Positions 36,191 through 45,753 of a DNA stretch of 64,000 nucleotides are shown in pieces. Both the position numbers and the translations under genes were made by a program. The stretch is taken from contig NZ_CP065047.1 in NCBI RefSeq assembly GCF_015689175.1, forward strand, positions 1,302,001 through 1,366,000. The letters are read 5' to 3'. The stretch is from Mycobacterium kubicae. GTDB taxonomy: Bacteria > Actinomycetota > Actinomycetes > Mycobacteriales > Mycobacteriaceae. The notes under the pieces were generated by a model. It ran no database searches. It was given only the letters and a program-made list of their open reading frames with translations, and was not told the origin of the DNA. Position 1 is the first letter of the stretch; every line of letters begins with the position of its first letter.

Positions 36191-36627
36191 CCCCAGAAGG
36201 TCGCGCGATCGACATCCTGCTCGTCGAAGACGACCCAGGCGACGAGCTGATCACCCGAGAGGCGTTCGAGCACAACAAGCTCAAGAACAGGCTGCATGTC
36301 GCGCACGACGGCGAAGAGGGTCTGAACTACTTGTACCAGCGCGGTGCCTACCAGCACGCGCCGCGGCCGGATCTGATCCTGCTCGACCTGAACCTGCCCA
36401 AATACGACGGCCGGCACCTGCTGGAAAAAATCAAGTCCGACCCCGACCTGTGCCGCATTCCGGTCGTGGTGCTCACCACGTCCTCGGCCGAAGAGGACAT
36501 TCTGCGCAGCTACAAGCTGCACGCCAACGCCTACGTCACCAAGCCGGTGGACCTCGACCAGTTCATGACGGCGGTGCGGCAGATCGACGAGTTCTTCCTG
36601 CAGGTCGTGCGGCTGCCGCAGGGCTGA
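36187..36627 (+). CDS. Single-domain response regulator (Rcp1-like)
   Basis: A 146-residue stand-alone receiver. VEDD (13-16), phosphoacceptor Asp67 in LLDLNLPKYDG, TTSSAEEDI and the Lys in VTKPVD near the C-terminus are present. There is no DNA-binding domain. Like cyanobacterial Rcp1-type regulators paired with CHASE or phytochrome kinases, it is expected to act by protein contact. Its ATG overlaps the kinase stop. It is the last gene of a three-gene unit and ends 15 bp from the convergent SulP gene. Confidence 0.88.
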   Translation: MTPEGRAIDILLVEDDPGDELITREAFEHNKLKNRLHVAHDGEEGLNYLYQRGAYQHAPRPDLILLDLNLPKYDGRHLLEKIKSDPDLCRIPVVVLTTSSAEEDILRSYKLHANAYVTKPVDLDQFMTAVRQIDEFFLQVVRLPQG

Positions 36628-36642
36628 CCGACGCCGTTGGCG

Positions 36643-38901
36643 TCAGTGCGTGTCGGCGGTCTCGGCCTCGACGATGCCGTGCGCGTCCACCTCGTGCACA
36701 TGGACCGTCGCGAAATCGAAGAACATGCCCACGACCTGTAGGGCACCGGACTGCACCGCGGGAGCCAGGATGGGATGGCGGGTCAGCCGCTCCACCTGGA
36801 TGGCCACGTTCACGATCGCCAATTGGTCGACTTCGCTGAAGGCAAAGCCATTGGAGGTGGCGCTGCGGCGCGCCGGGTGTCCGTCCCGGAAGGCGGCCAG
36901 ACTCTCACTGGCGTGACGCAGCCAATCGCCCATCGGGGCGGTGGTGTCGTCGGCGGCGTTCTCCAGCAGCGCCTTCATCGCCCGGCAGGACGAATGTCCG
37001 CACACCACAACCGATGTCACGCCGAGTTGGTTGACGGCGAAGTCGAGTGCGGCGTCGACCGAGCGTTCGGTGGATTCCGTCGGCACCAGGTTGCCGACAT
37101 TGCGGACGATGTACAGGTCACCGGGCCGGCTCGCGGTGATGACGTCCGGCAAGATCCGGGAGTCGGCACAGGTGAGGAACACCGTGTCCGGGTTCGGCGA
37201 ATCGATCAGCTCGGGAACGTGGTGATGCAGCGACTCCACCCCGTTGCGGTGGTACTCCCGGACGCCGTGCCGAATCGAAGCCTCGTCGTCGTCGTGATGA
37301 GTGTCGCGCCGAGACGGCCACGGTGCCTCACGCAGGGACCGGGAGTGGAAGTGGCGCTTGGGCGGACGGCTGTGCGCGCTCACCAGGTTGGCCGGCGACG
37401 TCTCCACAATGGTGACCGTTCCGCCGGTCGTCTCGTGCCCCGTCTTCCAGTCCGAGATCGCCTCGGACACCGAATGATCGATGTAGTCCGCGTTGATGTG
37501 TAGCGTGACGTCGGAGCCGCGCGGCAGCGTCGAGAGCACGTTGGTCAGCCGCGGCAGCAGCAGGAAGCTCAGGGTTCCGTCGATGTCGACTTGCCACTGC
37601 TTGGCCTCTCCGCCCACCGGCCTGGCCTCGATGGGCGCGCGCACCACCCGGATCAGCAGGAACAGGATTGCGATGGCGAGTCCGATGGCCACGCCCTCGA
37701 GCAGGTTGAGGAATACCACGCACCCGATGGTGATGACGTAGACCACGAAATTACCCGTGCGCCAAGCCAATCGGATGTGGGCCAGCTTGATCAGCCGCAC
37801 GCCGACGACGATGAGCAGACCGGCCAGCGCTGCCTTGGGAATCATCTCCACCAGGTTGGTGAACAGCGACGCGAACAGCAGCACCCAGACGCCGTGCAGG
37901 ATCGCCGACATCCGGGTGCGAGCACCGGCGGCCACGTTGGCCGAGCTACGCACGATGACGCCGGTGACGGGCAGTCCGCCCAGAAACCCGGACAACATGT
38001 TGGCGCTGCCCTGGCCGATCATCTCCCGGTTGAAGTTGGTGCGCGGGCCGTTGTGCAGCTTGTCGACCCCGACCGCGCACAGCAGCGATTCGACACTGGC
38101 GATCAACGCGATGGTCAGGACGCCGATGGCGATGGCGCCGATTGACTGGGTCCAGGGCTGGCCGTCGGGTGTTTTCGCGGCGAAGTGGGGCAAGCTGATC
38201 GCTTGGAAGAAGTTGCCGGACAGGTTGATTCGCTCGACGTCCAGTCCGGCGATTTTGGCCAGCGCCGTCGCCGCCACGATCGCGATCAGGGCGCCGGGGA
38301 TCATCCGCACCCGGGGCGGCAGCTTGTTCCAGAACACCAGGATGAGGATGACCGACCCGCCGACGATGACTTCGTGGAGTTCGTGATGCAGGATGCCGTT
38401 GGGCAGCGCGACGATGTTCTTCCAGGCCGAGCTGCGCGATGTCCCACCCACCAGCACGTGGATCTGCTGCAGCGCGATGGTGATCCCGATGCCGGCCAGC
38501 ATGGCGTGCACCACCACCGGGGCGATGGCCAAGGCGGCACGGGCCATGCGGCTCACCCCGAACATGATCTGTAGGGCGCCGGCGCCGATGGTCATGATGC
38601 ACAGCATCGGCCAGCCGAGTTGGTCGATCAGGTCGGCGACCACCACGGTCAGACCGGCCGCGGGTCCGCTGACCTGGACCGCGGACCCGCCCAACGATCC
38701 GGCGACGATGCCGCCCACCACCGCGGCGATCAGCCCGGCCGCCAGCGGAGCGCCGGACGCGATGGCGATGCCCAGCGAAAGCGGCAGTGCCACAAGGAAC
38801 ACCACCAGCGATGCCGGGAAGTCGTGCCGCAGGTTGGAGATCAGCGAATGCGCTCGGGACGGGGCTGCAGCAGCGGGGGGATTCTGGACAGCGGTGCTCA
38901 T
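36643..38901 (-). CDS. SulP-family anion transporter fused to beta-carbonic anhydrase (Rv3273 homologue)
   Basis: A 752-residue fusion. The N-terminal ~420 residues form a SulP permease with many membrane helices (SLGIAIASGAPLAAGL; PVTGVIVRSSANVAAGARTR). A linker rich in polar residues then leads to a beta-carbonic anhydrase with zinc ligands in CADSR (Cys, Asp) and the HSSC (His, Cys). It probably transports bicarbonate or sulfate and interconverts CO2 and bicarbonate at the membrane. Start ATG 38901. Divergent from nothing nearby; a 265-bp gap follows. Confidence 0.9.
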   Translation of the reverse strand: MSTAVQNPPAAAAPSRAHSLISNLRHDFPASLVVFLVALPLSLGIAIASGAPLAAGLIAAVVGGIVAGSLGGSAVQVSGPAAGLTVVVADLIDQLGWPMLCIMTIGAGALQIMFGVSRMARAALAIAPVVVHAMLAGIGITIALQQIHVLVGGTSRSSAWKNIVALPNGILHHELHEVIVGGSVILILVFWNKLPPRVRMIPGALIAIVAATALAKIAGLDVERINLSGNFFQAISLPHFAAKTPDGQPWTQSIGAIAIGVLTIALIASVESLLCAVGVDKLHNGPRTNFNREMIGQGSANMLSGFLGGLPVTGVIVRSSANVAAGARTRMSAILHGVWVLLFASLFTNLVEMIPKAALAGLLIVVGVRLIKLAHIRLAWRTGNFVVYVITIGCVVFLNLLEGVAIGLAIAILFLLIRVVRAPIEARPVGGEAKQWQVDIDGTLSFLLLPRLTNVLSTLPRGSDVTLHINADYIDHSVSEAISDWKTGHETTGGTVTIVETSPANLVSAHSRPPKRHFHSRSLREAPWPSRRDTHHDDDEASIRHGVREYHRNGVESLHHHVPELIDSPNPDTVFLTCADSRILPDVITASRPGDLYIVRNVGNLVPTESTERSVDAALDFAVNQLGVTSVVVCGHSSCRAMKALLENAADDTTAPMGDWLRHASESLAAFRDGHPARRSATSNGFAFSEVDQLAIVNVAIQVERLTRHPILAPAVQSGALQVVGMFFDFATVHVHEVDAHGIVEAETADTH

Positions 38902-39166
38902 CGTTTCTGACTCCTCCGAGCCGGTACACAGGTCGTCGGTGGCGGCCCACTGCCGCAGGCAGATGACCCTTCATGATCGGCGTGAACGTGAGCTGTCAAT
39001 TAGGTGTCCACCCGGCGTCGTATGCGAGGTCAAATAGCGAGCAGCAAATTCAGGCCGCCCACATAAGGTATGTGAGAAATGGTGCGTGCTGGCCACAGCG
39101 AATCGGCGGGCCTAGCGCGAATTCATTGCCAATTCAAAGAATTGCGCTGTCCGCGTAGCGCGGTGC
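38902..39166. other. Intergenic region upstream of the SulP gene
   Basis: 265 bp between the SulP start and the CoA-transferase stop, both minus-strand. A 61-codon frame at 38973-39158 has no recognisable product and is ignored. Composition is noticeably AT-richer than the genes, consistent with a promoter; no element is assigned. Confidence 0.5.
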
Positions 39167-40348
39167 TTAGGATTTGGCGAGAAACGCGTCATTGTGCTGG
39201 CCGGGGGACGGCGGCGGTTCGCTGACCACGGCGGTGAAGCTCGAGTAACGCGCCGGGGTGCGGATCACCGTGACGGCCTGTTCGCCGGCGCCGACCCGCA
39301 AGGCGAGATCGTTCTCGGCGAACAGGGGAGTGTCGACGACCTGCTTCCAGGTATAGGCCAGACAGGCCATCAGCCCGCCCTCCTGCAGCAATGCCACCCA
39401 TTCCGCGGCGGTCTTGCCGGCCAGCGCTTTCTCCAGCTCTTCGGTCAACTCCGGGTAGTTCAGCGCCCGAGCCCGCTGGTCGACGAAGCGCTCGTCGTCC
39501 AAAAGGTCGGGCCTGCCGATGATTTCGCACAGCTTCGCCCAGTGCTTGGGCACGTACGCGCTGATGACGAGGTAGCCGTCGGCGGCCTTGAAGGCATCCG
39601 AGGGCTGAGTTGCGAAGCCGACGCTCTTGCGCCGCTTGGTGTTCGGTGCGCCGGCGGGTTTGGGCCGGGGTTCACTTGGGCGGTTGAGGTGCATGGTCAG
39701 CTGGTTGGCCTGCAGGCTCACCGCGACGTCGTACATCGCGACCCGCACGGTGTCGCCCACCCCGTGCCGCTCCCGGTTGAGCAGCGCGGCCAGCACCGCC
39801 TGGGCCAGCACGTGCCCGCTGGCGTTGTCGACGAGCTGGAACGGGATGATCTGCGGCTTGCCGTCGGGCGTCGGCATTCCGGTGGTCATGCCGGCCTCGG
39901 CGGCGACCATCAGATCGACCCCGGGCCGGCTGCCGTGCGGGCCGTTGCCGCCGTAGGCCGACAGCCGCGCGTAGATGAGTCGGGGATTGCGGCTCCGCAG
40001 GTCCTCAGGCCCTAAGCCCTTGCGTTCCATGACGCCGGGGCGAAACCCTTCCAGCACCACGTCGGCGGTGTCGGCCAGTCGCAGAATCTGCTGTTTGGCC
40101 TCCGCGGTGGCCAGGTCCACGGTCACCGACTTCTTGCCGCGGTTGTTGGGCAGGAAGTAGGTGGCCAACGGTGGTCGCCCGGGCAGCACGGAGGTGATCT
40201 GGCGGGCCGCCTCACCGCCCGGGGCCTCGACCTTGATCACTTCGGCGCCGAGGTCGGCCAGGATCTGCCCGGCCAGCGGGCCGGCCACGTTCTGGGTGAA
40301 GTCCAGTACCCGGAACCCGTCGAGGGGTTTGGCGGCGCCGTCGGTCAT
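39167..40348 (-). CDS. CoA-transferase family III (CaiB/BaiF) protein (Rv3272 homologue)
   Basis: A 393-residue class III CoA-transferase. The N-terminal [29 protein letters not shown] and the RPGVDLMV segment with the candidate nucleophilic Asp match the family. It moves CoA between carboxylic acids; the substrate is unknown. The frame continues far upstream, but ATG 40348 is set by the ATGA overlap with the methyltransferase stop and by the homologue length. Confidence 0.88.
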   Translation of the reverse strand: MTDGAAKPLDGFRVLDFTQNVAGPLAGQILADLGAEVIKVEAPGGEAARQITSVLPGRPPLATYFLPNNRGKKSVTVDLATAEAKQQILRLADTADVVLEGFRPGVMERKGLGPEDLRSRNPRLIYARLSAYGGNGPHGSRPGVDLMVAAEAGMTTGMPTPDGKPQIIPFQLVDNASGHVLAQAVLAALLNRERHGVGDTVRVAMYDVAVSLQANQLTMHLNRPSEPRPKPAGAPNTKRRKSVGFATQPSDAFKAADGYLVISAYVPKHWAKLCEIIGRPDLLDDERFVDQRARALNYPELTEELEKALAGKTAAEWVALLQEGGLMACLAYTWKQVVDTPLFAENDLALRVGAGEQAVTVIRTPARYSSFTAVVSEPPPSPGQHNDAFLAKS

Positions 40349-41271
40349 CGAAGCCCTTCCTTTGCGGCGGTGCAGTAATAGTTCTGGGCGAACGGGGCCT
40401 GTTCGGTGACGGGTCCGTCCACCGCGTGCGGGGCGAAGCCGTTGTCGGTCAGCAGCTGATTGATGGCGGTACGGGCCACCCGCCAGCCGTGGCCTTCTAA
40501 GTAGGTCGCCACGTCGTTGCGGTCGCCGGGGAAGCCGAGTTGTTCGATGTTGACGTCGAGTCCGTGCTGATACCAGCGCGCGTAGATGGCGTCGAAGAGG
40601 TCCCGGTTGGCCGGGGCGCTGAAGAACACCTCCGCGGTCAGCCGGCTGTGCTGCGCGCTGAGCGCGGTGATGTCGTCGAGCAGCCGGTCCTGCGACTGCG
40701 GTGGCAGGTATCCGAAGAGTCCTTCGGCGGCCCAGGCGGTGGGTCGCCGTTCGTCGAAGCCCGCCCGGCGCAGCGCGCTGGGCCAGTCGTGGCGCAGGTC
40801 CGCGGGGACCCCTCGCACGTCGGCGGTCGGGACGGCGCCCAGGGCGGCCATGGCGGCGGCCTTGAATTCCAGCACCTGCGGCACGTCGATCTCGAAGACC
40901 GTGGTGCCCGCCGACCAGGGCAGCCGATAGCCGCGCGCGTCCAGGCCGGAGGCGAGCAGGACCACTTGGCGGATCCCGGCGCCGTCGGCGGCGCGGAAGA
41001 AGGTGTCGATGTAGCGGGTGCGGGCCGCCTGCTGGTCGGTCATGCGCTGCATGCCCCACGGAGAATCCGGGATGTCGACGTCGGTGGGGTCCAGTTCGCC
41101 GCTGGCCCAGCGGGTGAAGAAGTCGATGCCGACCGCCCGCACCAGCGGTTCGGCGAACGGGTCGTCGATCAGCGCGGCCCGGGTGGCGCGGGCGCGTCCG
41201 GCCGCCACCATGGCGGCGGTGGCGCCCACACTGGACGCCACGTCCCAGGTGTCGTTGGCGGTGCGCCCCAT
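40345..41271 (-). CDS. SAM-dependent methyltransferase, TIGR00027/PF04072 family (copy 1)
   Basis: A 308-residue protein of the large mycobacterial family of leucine-carboxyl-methyltransferase-like enzymes. Family signatures are [13 protein letters not shown], the SAM loop [15 protein letters not shown] and FEIDVP, and [13 protein letters not shown]. Substrate unknown. ATG 41271 ([10 protein letters not shown]) agrees with the paralogue start at 42971; the longer frame is not used. The stop overlaps the CoA-transferase start. Copy 2 lies 0.8 kb away on the other side of a membrane-protein gene, so one likely arose by duplication. Confidence 0.88.
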   Translation of the reverse strand: MGRTANDTWDVASSVGATAAMVAAGRARATRAALIDDPFAEPLVRAVGIDFFTRWASGELDPTDVDIPDSPWGMQRMTDQQAARTRYIDTFFRAADGAGIRQVVLLASGLDARGYRLPWSAGTTVFEIDVPQVLEFKAAAMAALGAVPTADVRGVPADLRHDWPSALRRAGFDERRPTAWAAEGLFGYLPPQSQDRLLDDITALSAQHSRLTAEVFFSAPANRDLFDAIYARWYQHGLDVNIEQLGFPGDRNDVATYLEGHGWRVARTAINQLLTDNGFAPHAVDGPVTEQAPFAQNYYCTAAKEGLR

Positions 41272-41362
41272 TGCGATCCCCTCGACGGCCCCGATACTGC
41301 TTAGCCAGATTAACCACAAGCGTTGCGGCAATTCGGCCGGTCCAGCCTTTACCATCGTCGAG

Positions 41363-42040
41363 ATGGAGATGTCCCCGGCTCAGGTCACTGCCGACACCTG
41401 CTGCGACACGGCCACCCATGCCGCGCCGGGGCGGGACGCGGCGTGGCAGCGCGATGCTCGATGGGCGCGGCTGCTGGCCTGGCTGAGCCTGGCGGTGATG
41501 CTGTCCGAGGGAGTCGTCGGTCTGTGGCAGGGCCTGGCGGTGGGGTCCATCGCACTGACCGGCTGGGCGCTGGGCGGCGGGGCCGAAGCGTTGGCCAGCG
41601 CGATGGTGGTGTGGCGTTTCAGCGGGGCCCGGACGTTGTCGCACACCGCCGAGCGGCGCGCCCAGCGCGGCGTTGCGGTGTCGTTCTGGCTGACCGCGCC
41701 GTACATCGCCGCGGAGTCGATTCGCTACCTGGCCGGCGAGCACCACGCCGAGACCTCGGTGATCGGCATCGCCCTGACCGCCGGCGCGCTGGTCCTCATG
41801 CCGGTGCTGGGCTGGGTCAAACACCGGCTCGCCGTCCGGCTGGGTTCGGCGGCGACCAAGGGCGAGGGCACCCAGAACTACCTGTGCGCGGCGCAGGCGG
41901 CCGCCGTGCTGGTCGGCCTGGCGGTCACCGCGTGGTGGGCCGGGGGGTGGTGGGTCGATCCCGCCATCGGGTTGGCCATCGCCGCGGTCGCGGTCTGGCA
42001 AGGCGTGCGCGCCTGGCGAGGCCTGGACTGCGGCTGCTGA
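41363..42040 (+). CDS. Cation-efflux-like integral membrane protein (Rv3271c homologue)
   Basis: A 225-residue protein with about six transmembrane helices resembling the membrane half of cation diffusion facilitators ([37 protein letters not shown]). The N-terminus has Cys and His residues (TCCDTATHA) and the C-terminus ends GLDCGC, both possible metal-binding tails. In M. tuberculosis its neighbour is the metal ATPase ctpC, of which only a remnant is left here. ATG 41363 or 41369 may start it. Both methyltransferase copies flank it. Confidence 0.75.
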   Translation: MEMSPAQVTADTCCDTATHAAPGRDAAWQRDARWARLLAWLSLAVMLSEGVVGLWQGLAVGSIALTGWALGGGAEALASAMVVWRFSGARTLSHTAERRAQRGVAVSFWLTAPYIAAESIRYLAGEHHAETSVIGIALTAGALVLMPVLGWVKHRLAVRLGSAATKGEGTQNYLCAAQAAAVLVGLAVTAWWAGGWWVDPAIGLAIAAVAVWQGVRAWRGLDCGC

Positions 42041-42047
42041 TCTCAGC

Positions 42048-42971
42048 TCAGGGTCGCGACGTGGCCCGGTGCAGGACCGCGGTGCAGTAGTAGTTCTTGC
42101 TGAACGGCGCGTCGGGGTCGGTGGGCTGCAACGGCAGGCCGGTATCGCTCAGCAACTGGTTCAGCGGCGTGCTCACCGGCTCCCATCCGCGCTCGGCGAG
42201 GTAGGCCGCCACATCGTTGCGGTCGCCGGGGAAGCCCAGGTCGTCGAGCACCAGGTCCAGGCCGTGTTCGCGCCATTTCTCGGCGGCACCGTTGAGCGCC
42301 TGCTGGTTGGACGCGGTGTTCTCGAACACCTCGGCGACCAGCCGGCTGCCGTCGCCGCTGAGCGCGGTGATGTCGTCGAGCAGCCGGTCCTGGGCCTGCG
42401 ACGGCAAGAAACCGAGCAGCCCTTCGGCGGCCCACGCGGTGGGTTGCTCGGCGGCGAACCCCGCCTGGCGCAGCGCGGCCGGCCAATCGTGGCGCAGGTC
42501 GACGCCCACGGCACGCACCTCGGCGGTCGGGTCGGCGTCCAGGGCCGCGATGGTGCTGGTCTTGAAATCGATCACTTGCTGCTGGTCGATCTCGAACACC
42601 GTCGTCCCGGCGGGCCACGGCAGCCGATAACCCCGCGCGTCCAGCCCGGCGGCCAACAGGACCACCTGGCGGATGCCCGCGTCCGCGGCTTGGGCGAAGA
42701 AGGCGTCGATGTAGCGGGTGCGGGCCGCCAGGAGGTCGGTCATGCGTTGCATCCCCCACGGGGCGTCGGGGGTGTCGACGTCACTCGCGTCGAGTTCGCC
42801 TGCGGCCCAACGCGTGAAGAAGTCGACGCCGACCGCGCGCACCAGCGGCTCGGCGAACGGGTCGTCGATCAGCCCGGTCCTGGTCGCCCTGGCCCGTCCT
42901 GCGGCGACCATGGTCGCGGTAGCCCCCACGCTGGTCGCCAGATCCCAGGTGTCGTTGTCGGTACGCCCCAC
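42048..42971 (-). CDS. SAM-dependent methyltransferase, TIGR00027/PF04072 family (copy 2)
   Basis: A 307-residue paralogue of the protein at 40345-41271, with the same signatures: [35 protein letters not shown] and [13 protein letters not shown]. Similarity runs over nearly the whole length, strongest in the N-terminal half. Substrate unknown. It lies between the membrane-protein gene and the ctpC remnant, a place where M. tuberculosis has none, so this copy or the pair may have come with the rearrangement that removed ctpC. Confidence 0.88.
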   Translation of the reverse strand: MGRTDNDTWDLATSVGATATMVAAGRARATRTGLIDDPFAEPLVRAVGVDFFTRWAAGELDASDVDTPDAPWGMQRMTDLLAARTRYIDAFFAQAADAGIRQVVLLAAGLDARGYRLPWPAGTTVFEIDQQQVIDFKTSTIAALDADPTAEVRAVGVDLRHDWPAALRQAGFAAEQPTAWAAEGLLGFLPSQAQDRLLDDITALSGDGSRLVAEVFENTASNQQALNGAAEKWREHGLDLVLDDLGFPGDRNDVAAYLAERGWEPVSTPLNQLLSDTGLPLQPTDPDAPFSKNYYCTAVLHRATSRP

Positions 42972-43054
42972 CTCGAAAGTCCCTTCTGCCGCCGTGGTCC
43001 CACTCTTTAGACAGGGTAACGACGGGGGGCTCGGGACTGGGTTGGAGTTTCCTG

Positions 43055-43490
43055 TCAGTCCAGGCGGTACCGGATCAGCCGGGAGCTGTTGGCCACCACC
43101 GCCACCGAGGATGCGTTGTGCAGAATCGCGGCCAGCACCGGCGACAGCGCGCCGCCCGCCCCGATCAGCAGCCCGGCGGCGTTGACGGCGATCGACATGC
43201 CGTAGTTCTGCCGGATCACGTCCACGGCCCGCGCGCCCAGGTCCCGCACGTCGAGCAGGCGATGCAGGTCGTCGTTGGCCAGCGCCACATCGGCGGTCTC
43301 CACCGCGACGTCGGTGCCGGCCAGCCCCATCGCGATGCCGATGTCGGCGGCGGCCAGGGCGGGGGCGTCGTTGATGCCGTCACCGACCATGCCCACGACG
43401 TAGCCGTGGTCTTGCAGCTCGCGCACCACCTCGAGCTTGTCCTCGGGCATCACCTCGGCGCGCCACTCGTCGATGCCCAGCTCGTCGGAA
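43055..43490 (-). pseudogene. ctpC: 3' remnant of metal-transporting P-type ATPase ctpC
   Basis: About 145 codons matching only the C-terminus of a P1B-type ATPase. It begins around GIDEWRAEV, then [29 protein letters not shown] (hinge Asp motif), and the last two membrane helices, ending [11 protein letters not shown]. The phosphorylation site DKTGT, ATP site and first six helices are gone. Upstream of about 43490 the frame turns into a shadow of the next gene. An ATG at 43450 could make a 131-residue peptide, but a working transporter is impossible. The M. tuberculosis neighbour Rv3269 is also absent. Confidence 0.85.
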
Positions 43491-43512
43491 CCTGGCCGCG
43501 CCCGGGCCACGT

Positions 43513-44232
43513 CTAGAGCGACCGGGTGACCTTTTCGGTCTCGATGCGGCGCGGCAGCGCCGCCGCGTCGGCATGGGCGACCTGCACCAACGACGCACCG
43601 ACGGACAGCACCGCCAGCAGGCCGTCCACCAGCTCGTCGGGAGTGGTCCACGAGGCCGTGGACAGCACCCGGTCGGCGGCCGTCAAACCCCGTGTCGCGG
43701 CGGAGGTTTCGCAGTCGGCCAACACCTGCTCCACCGAACGGCCGGCCAGCGCCGGACCGGGCCGGCCCTCGGGAACGATCTGGTCGCCGTGGACGCGCAC
43801 GGCGGTCGCGTAGTCGGTGACGCCCACGGGCAGGTCCGCGGCCGGCTTGCCGAAGGGGTCGAGCGACAACACCGCGACCTCCCCGCCGGCGACGGCGGCG
43901 TCGGCCTCGTCCAGCCGCTCGGCGGTGCACAGCGCGAGGTCGGCAGCGTCGGGTTCCAACAGGACCTCGGCGCCGATCCACCACACCCCGAACAACACGG
44001 CGGCGGTCTGCCAGTGCGCCGGCAGCAGCACCGCGACCCGGCTGCCCGGCCCGGCGCCCAGCTCGTCGCGCAACAGGTTGGCGGTCTTGGCGGCCCAGTT
44101 GGCCAGGGTCACCGCGGACAGTTCGATGCGTTCACCGGTGGCATCGTCGTAGTAGGTGATGCGCGGGCCGACGGGGTCGGCGCGCAGCATCGGGTCCAGG
44201 ATGGCGCCGCTGAGCGTGGTCAGCTGATGCAT
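43513..44232 (-). CDS. TIGR03089 family protein, acyl-CoA-synthetase-like (Rv3268 homologue)
   Basis: A 239-residue protein resembling the N-terminal part of AMP-forming ligases ([16 protein letters not shown], then [19 protein letters not shown]) but without the ATP-binding SGTTG-type motif or a C-terminal lid. Probably not an active ligase by itself. It overlaps the lcp1 stop by 13 bp and is probably co-transcribed with it. The ctpC scar begins about 20 bp after its stop. Confidence 0.78.
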   Translation of the reverse strand: MHQLTTLSGAILDPMLRADPVGPRITYYDDATGERIELSAVTLANWAAKTANLLRDELGAGPGSRVAVLLPAHWQTAAVLFGVWWIGAEVLLEPDAADLALCTAERLDEADAAVAGGEVAVLSLDPFGKPAADLPVGVTDYATAVRVHGDQIVPEGRPGPALAGRSVEQVLADCETSAATRGLTAADRVLSTASWTTPDELVDGLLAVLSVGASLVQVAHADAAALPRRIETEKVTRSL

Positions 44233-45686
44233 TCGGGCTTGTCGGAACCGGCGGTCAGAATCGGCGAGGGCGGGGGAGCGGTGTCGGTGTTGGAGCCGAC
44301 GATGTTGGCCCGAGCCGGCGTCACGGTGCCGCCGCCTTCCAGCCCGGAGCCCGGGCCGGTGTAGTCGTTGGCCAGCACCACCCGCACCGCTCCGGCCGCC
44401 AGCGACGGGTCGGAAATCACCGGCAATCCACCCAGTTCCTTGGCGACCTGCTGCGCGCCCAGGTCATCGGTCTTGTTGGCGCGCACCTGGCTGGCCTTCA
44501 CGTGCCCGCCGTCGTTGTTGCCGACGTTGCCCGTGCTGAAGCCTTTGCCGGACAAAACATCTGACACCGCCGCGGCCAGGCCGTTGATATCGGTGTCGTT
44601 GACGACGTTGACCGTGGTCTTGGCCGGGGTGTAGGCCAATTCTTCGGTCTTGCCCTGATCTTGCTCGTGCAGCAGGCTGCCAACCCAGTCCTGCACCTGG
44701 TGGGCGTCCACCCGGACCACGCTTTGCATGCCGTCGTCACTCCACCCCGCCCCGTCTTGCACCGGAATGGTGGCAAAGGCGACGTTGCCGCCGGCCAGCT
44801 GTTGCAGCTGGCGGACGAAGTCCATGATGTCCCAGCCGGAGGACAGCACCACCGAGCGCTGCACGGCCTGCTCCAGTCGCTTGAGCGTGGTGGGGCTCGA
44901 CAGGGTCTTGCCGGAGATGACGCGGTGGGCCAGTGAGGCCATCACCGCCTGTTGGCGCACCACCCGGTCGAGGTCGCCGCGAGGCAACTCGTGGCGCTGC
45001 CGGACGAAGCTGAGCGCTTGGGGCCCGTTGAGTTTCTGCTGCCCGGCGGGGAAGTCGGCGCCCGAAAGTGGTTCGAACACCGGCTCTTTGAGGCAGACGT
45101 CGACACCGCCGAGCGCGTCGGCGATCAACGCGAAGCCGAGCAGCCCGATCTCGGCGTAGTGGTCGACCGTGACGCCGGTGAGGTCGGCGACCGTCTTGAT
45201 CAGCGCCTCACGCCCGGCCTCGGTGCCCGCGGCGGCGGCTTCGGTGGCCGACGCCCCGGCCTTCACCAACGTCGTGCGCTTGGCTTCCCGGGTCTGGCCG
45301 TAGACGCCGTTGATCTTCGTCTTGCCCAGCCCCGGTGCCTGCACATAGGAGTCGCGGGGGATGGAGATCGCCGTCGCGGACTTCCCGTTGTTGGGGATGC
45401 GGACCAAGATGATCGTGTCGGTGTTGGTGGCTTCCTCGTCACCGGCGCGCAGGGTGGCCAGTTCTTCGGCGGTCAGCGGGTTGCCGTGCGCGTCGGTGCG
45501 GCTGTCCAGGCCGACCAGCAGGATGTCGATCGCGCCGTCGTCGGCGCCGTGGCCCAGCGACGGCGCCGACATGTGGAAGATGCCGTCCTCGAAGGACTTG
45601 ACGTTGGTCCACGCGACTCCGGTGCCAAGGACGATGGCGAGGGTCAATGCGGTGGCAACCGCGCGAACCACACGTTGCACAGGCAT
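44220..45686 (-). CDS. lcp1: LytR-CpsA-Psr ligase Lcp1 (arabinogalactan-peptidoglycan)
   Basis: A 488-residue protein with a short cytoplasmic N-terminus, one signal-anchor helix (about 8-27) and a large extracytoplasmic LCP domain (DILLVGLDSRTD, TDTIILVRI, SIPRDSYV, INGVYGQ, LSFVRQRH). A C-terminal LytR_C domain (VNVVNDTDINGLAA) follows. Lcp1 joins arabinogalactan to peptidoglycan through the rhamnose-containing linker, whose genes rmlD and wbbL are divergent from it, 67 bp away. Starts at ATG 45686; GTG 45689 is just upstream. Confidence 0.9.
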   Translation of the reverse strand: MPVQRVVRAVATALTLAIVLGTGVAWTNVKSFEDGIFHMSAPSLGHGADDGAIDILLVGLDSRTDAHGNPLTAEELATLRAGDEEATNTDTIILVRIPNNGKSATAISIPRDSYVQAPGLGKTKINGVYGQTREAKRTTLVKAGASATEAAAAGTEAGREALIKTVADLTGVTVDHYAEIGLLGFALIADALGGVDVCLKEPVFEPLSGADFPAGQQKLNGPQALSFVRQRHELPRGDLDRVVRQQAVMASLAHRVISGKTLSSPTTLKRLEQAVQRSVVLSSGWDIMDFVRQLQQLAGGNVAFATIPVQDGAGWSDDGMQSVVRVDAHQVQDWVGSLLHEQDQGKTEELAYTPAKTTVNVVNDTDINGLAAAVSDVLSGKGFSTGNVGNNDGGHVKASQVRANKTDDLGAQQVAKELGGLPVISDPSLAAGAVRVVLANDYTGPGSGLEGGGTVTPARANIVGSNTDTAPPPSPILTAGSDKPECIS

Positions 45687-45753
45687 CACTGTAGGCTACT
45701 TGTGTCACAGCCGCTTTCCGGGTAGCCGAGCCCGGCGTGCCAGACTCGGGACC

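Noticed and set aside
43055..43984. 310-codon frame as a complete gene
   Set aside because: Only the first part by coordinate matches CtpC; beyond about 43490 it is an Arg-rich shadow of the adjacent acyl-CoA-synthetase-like gene.
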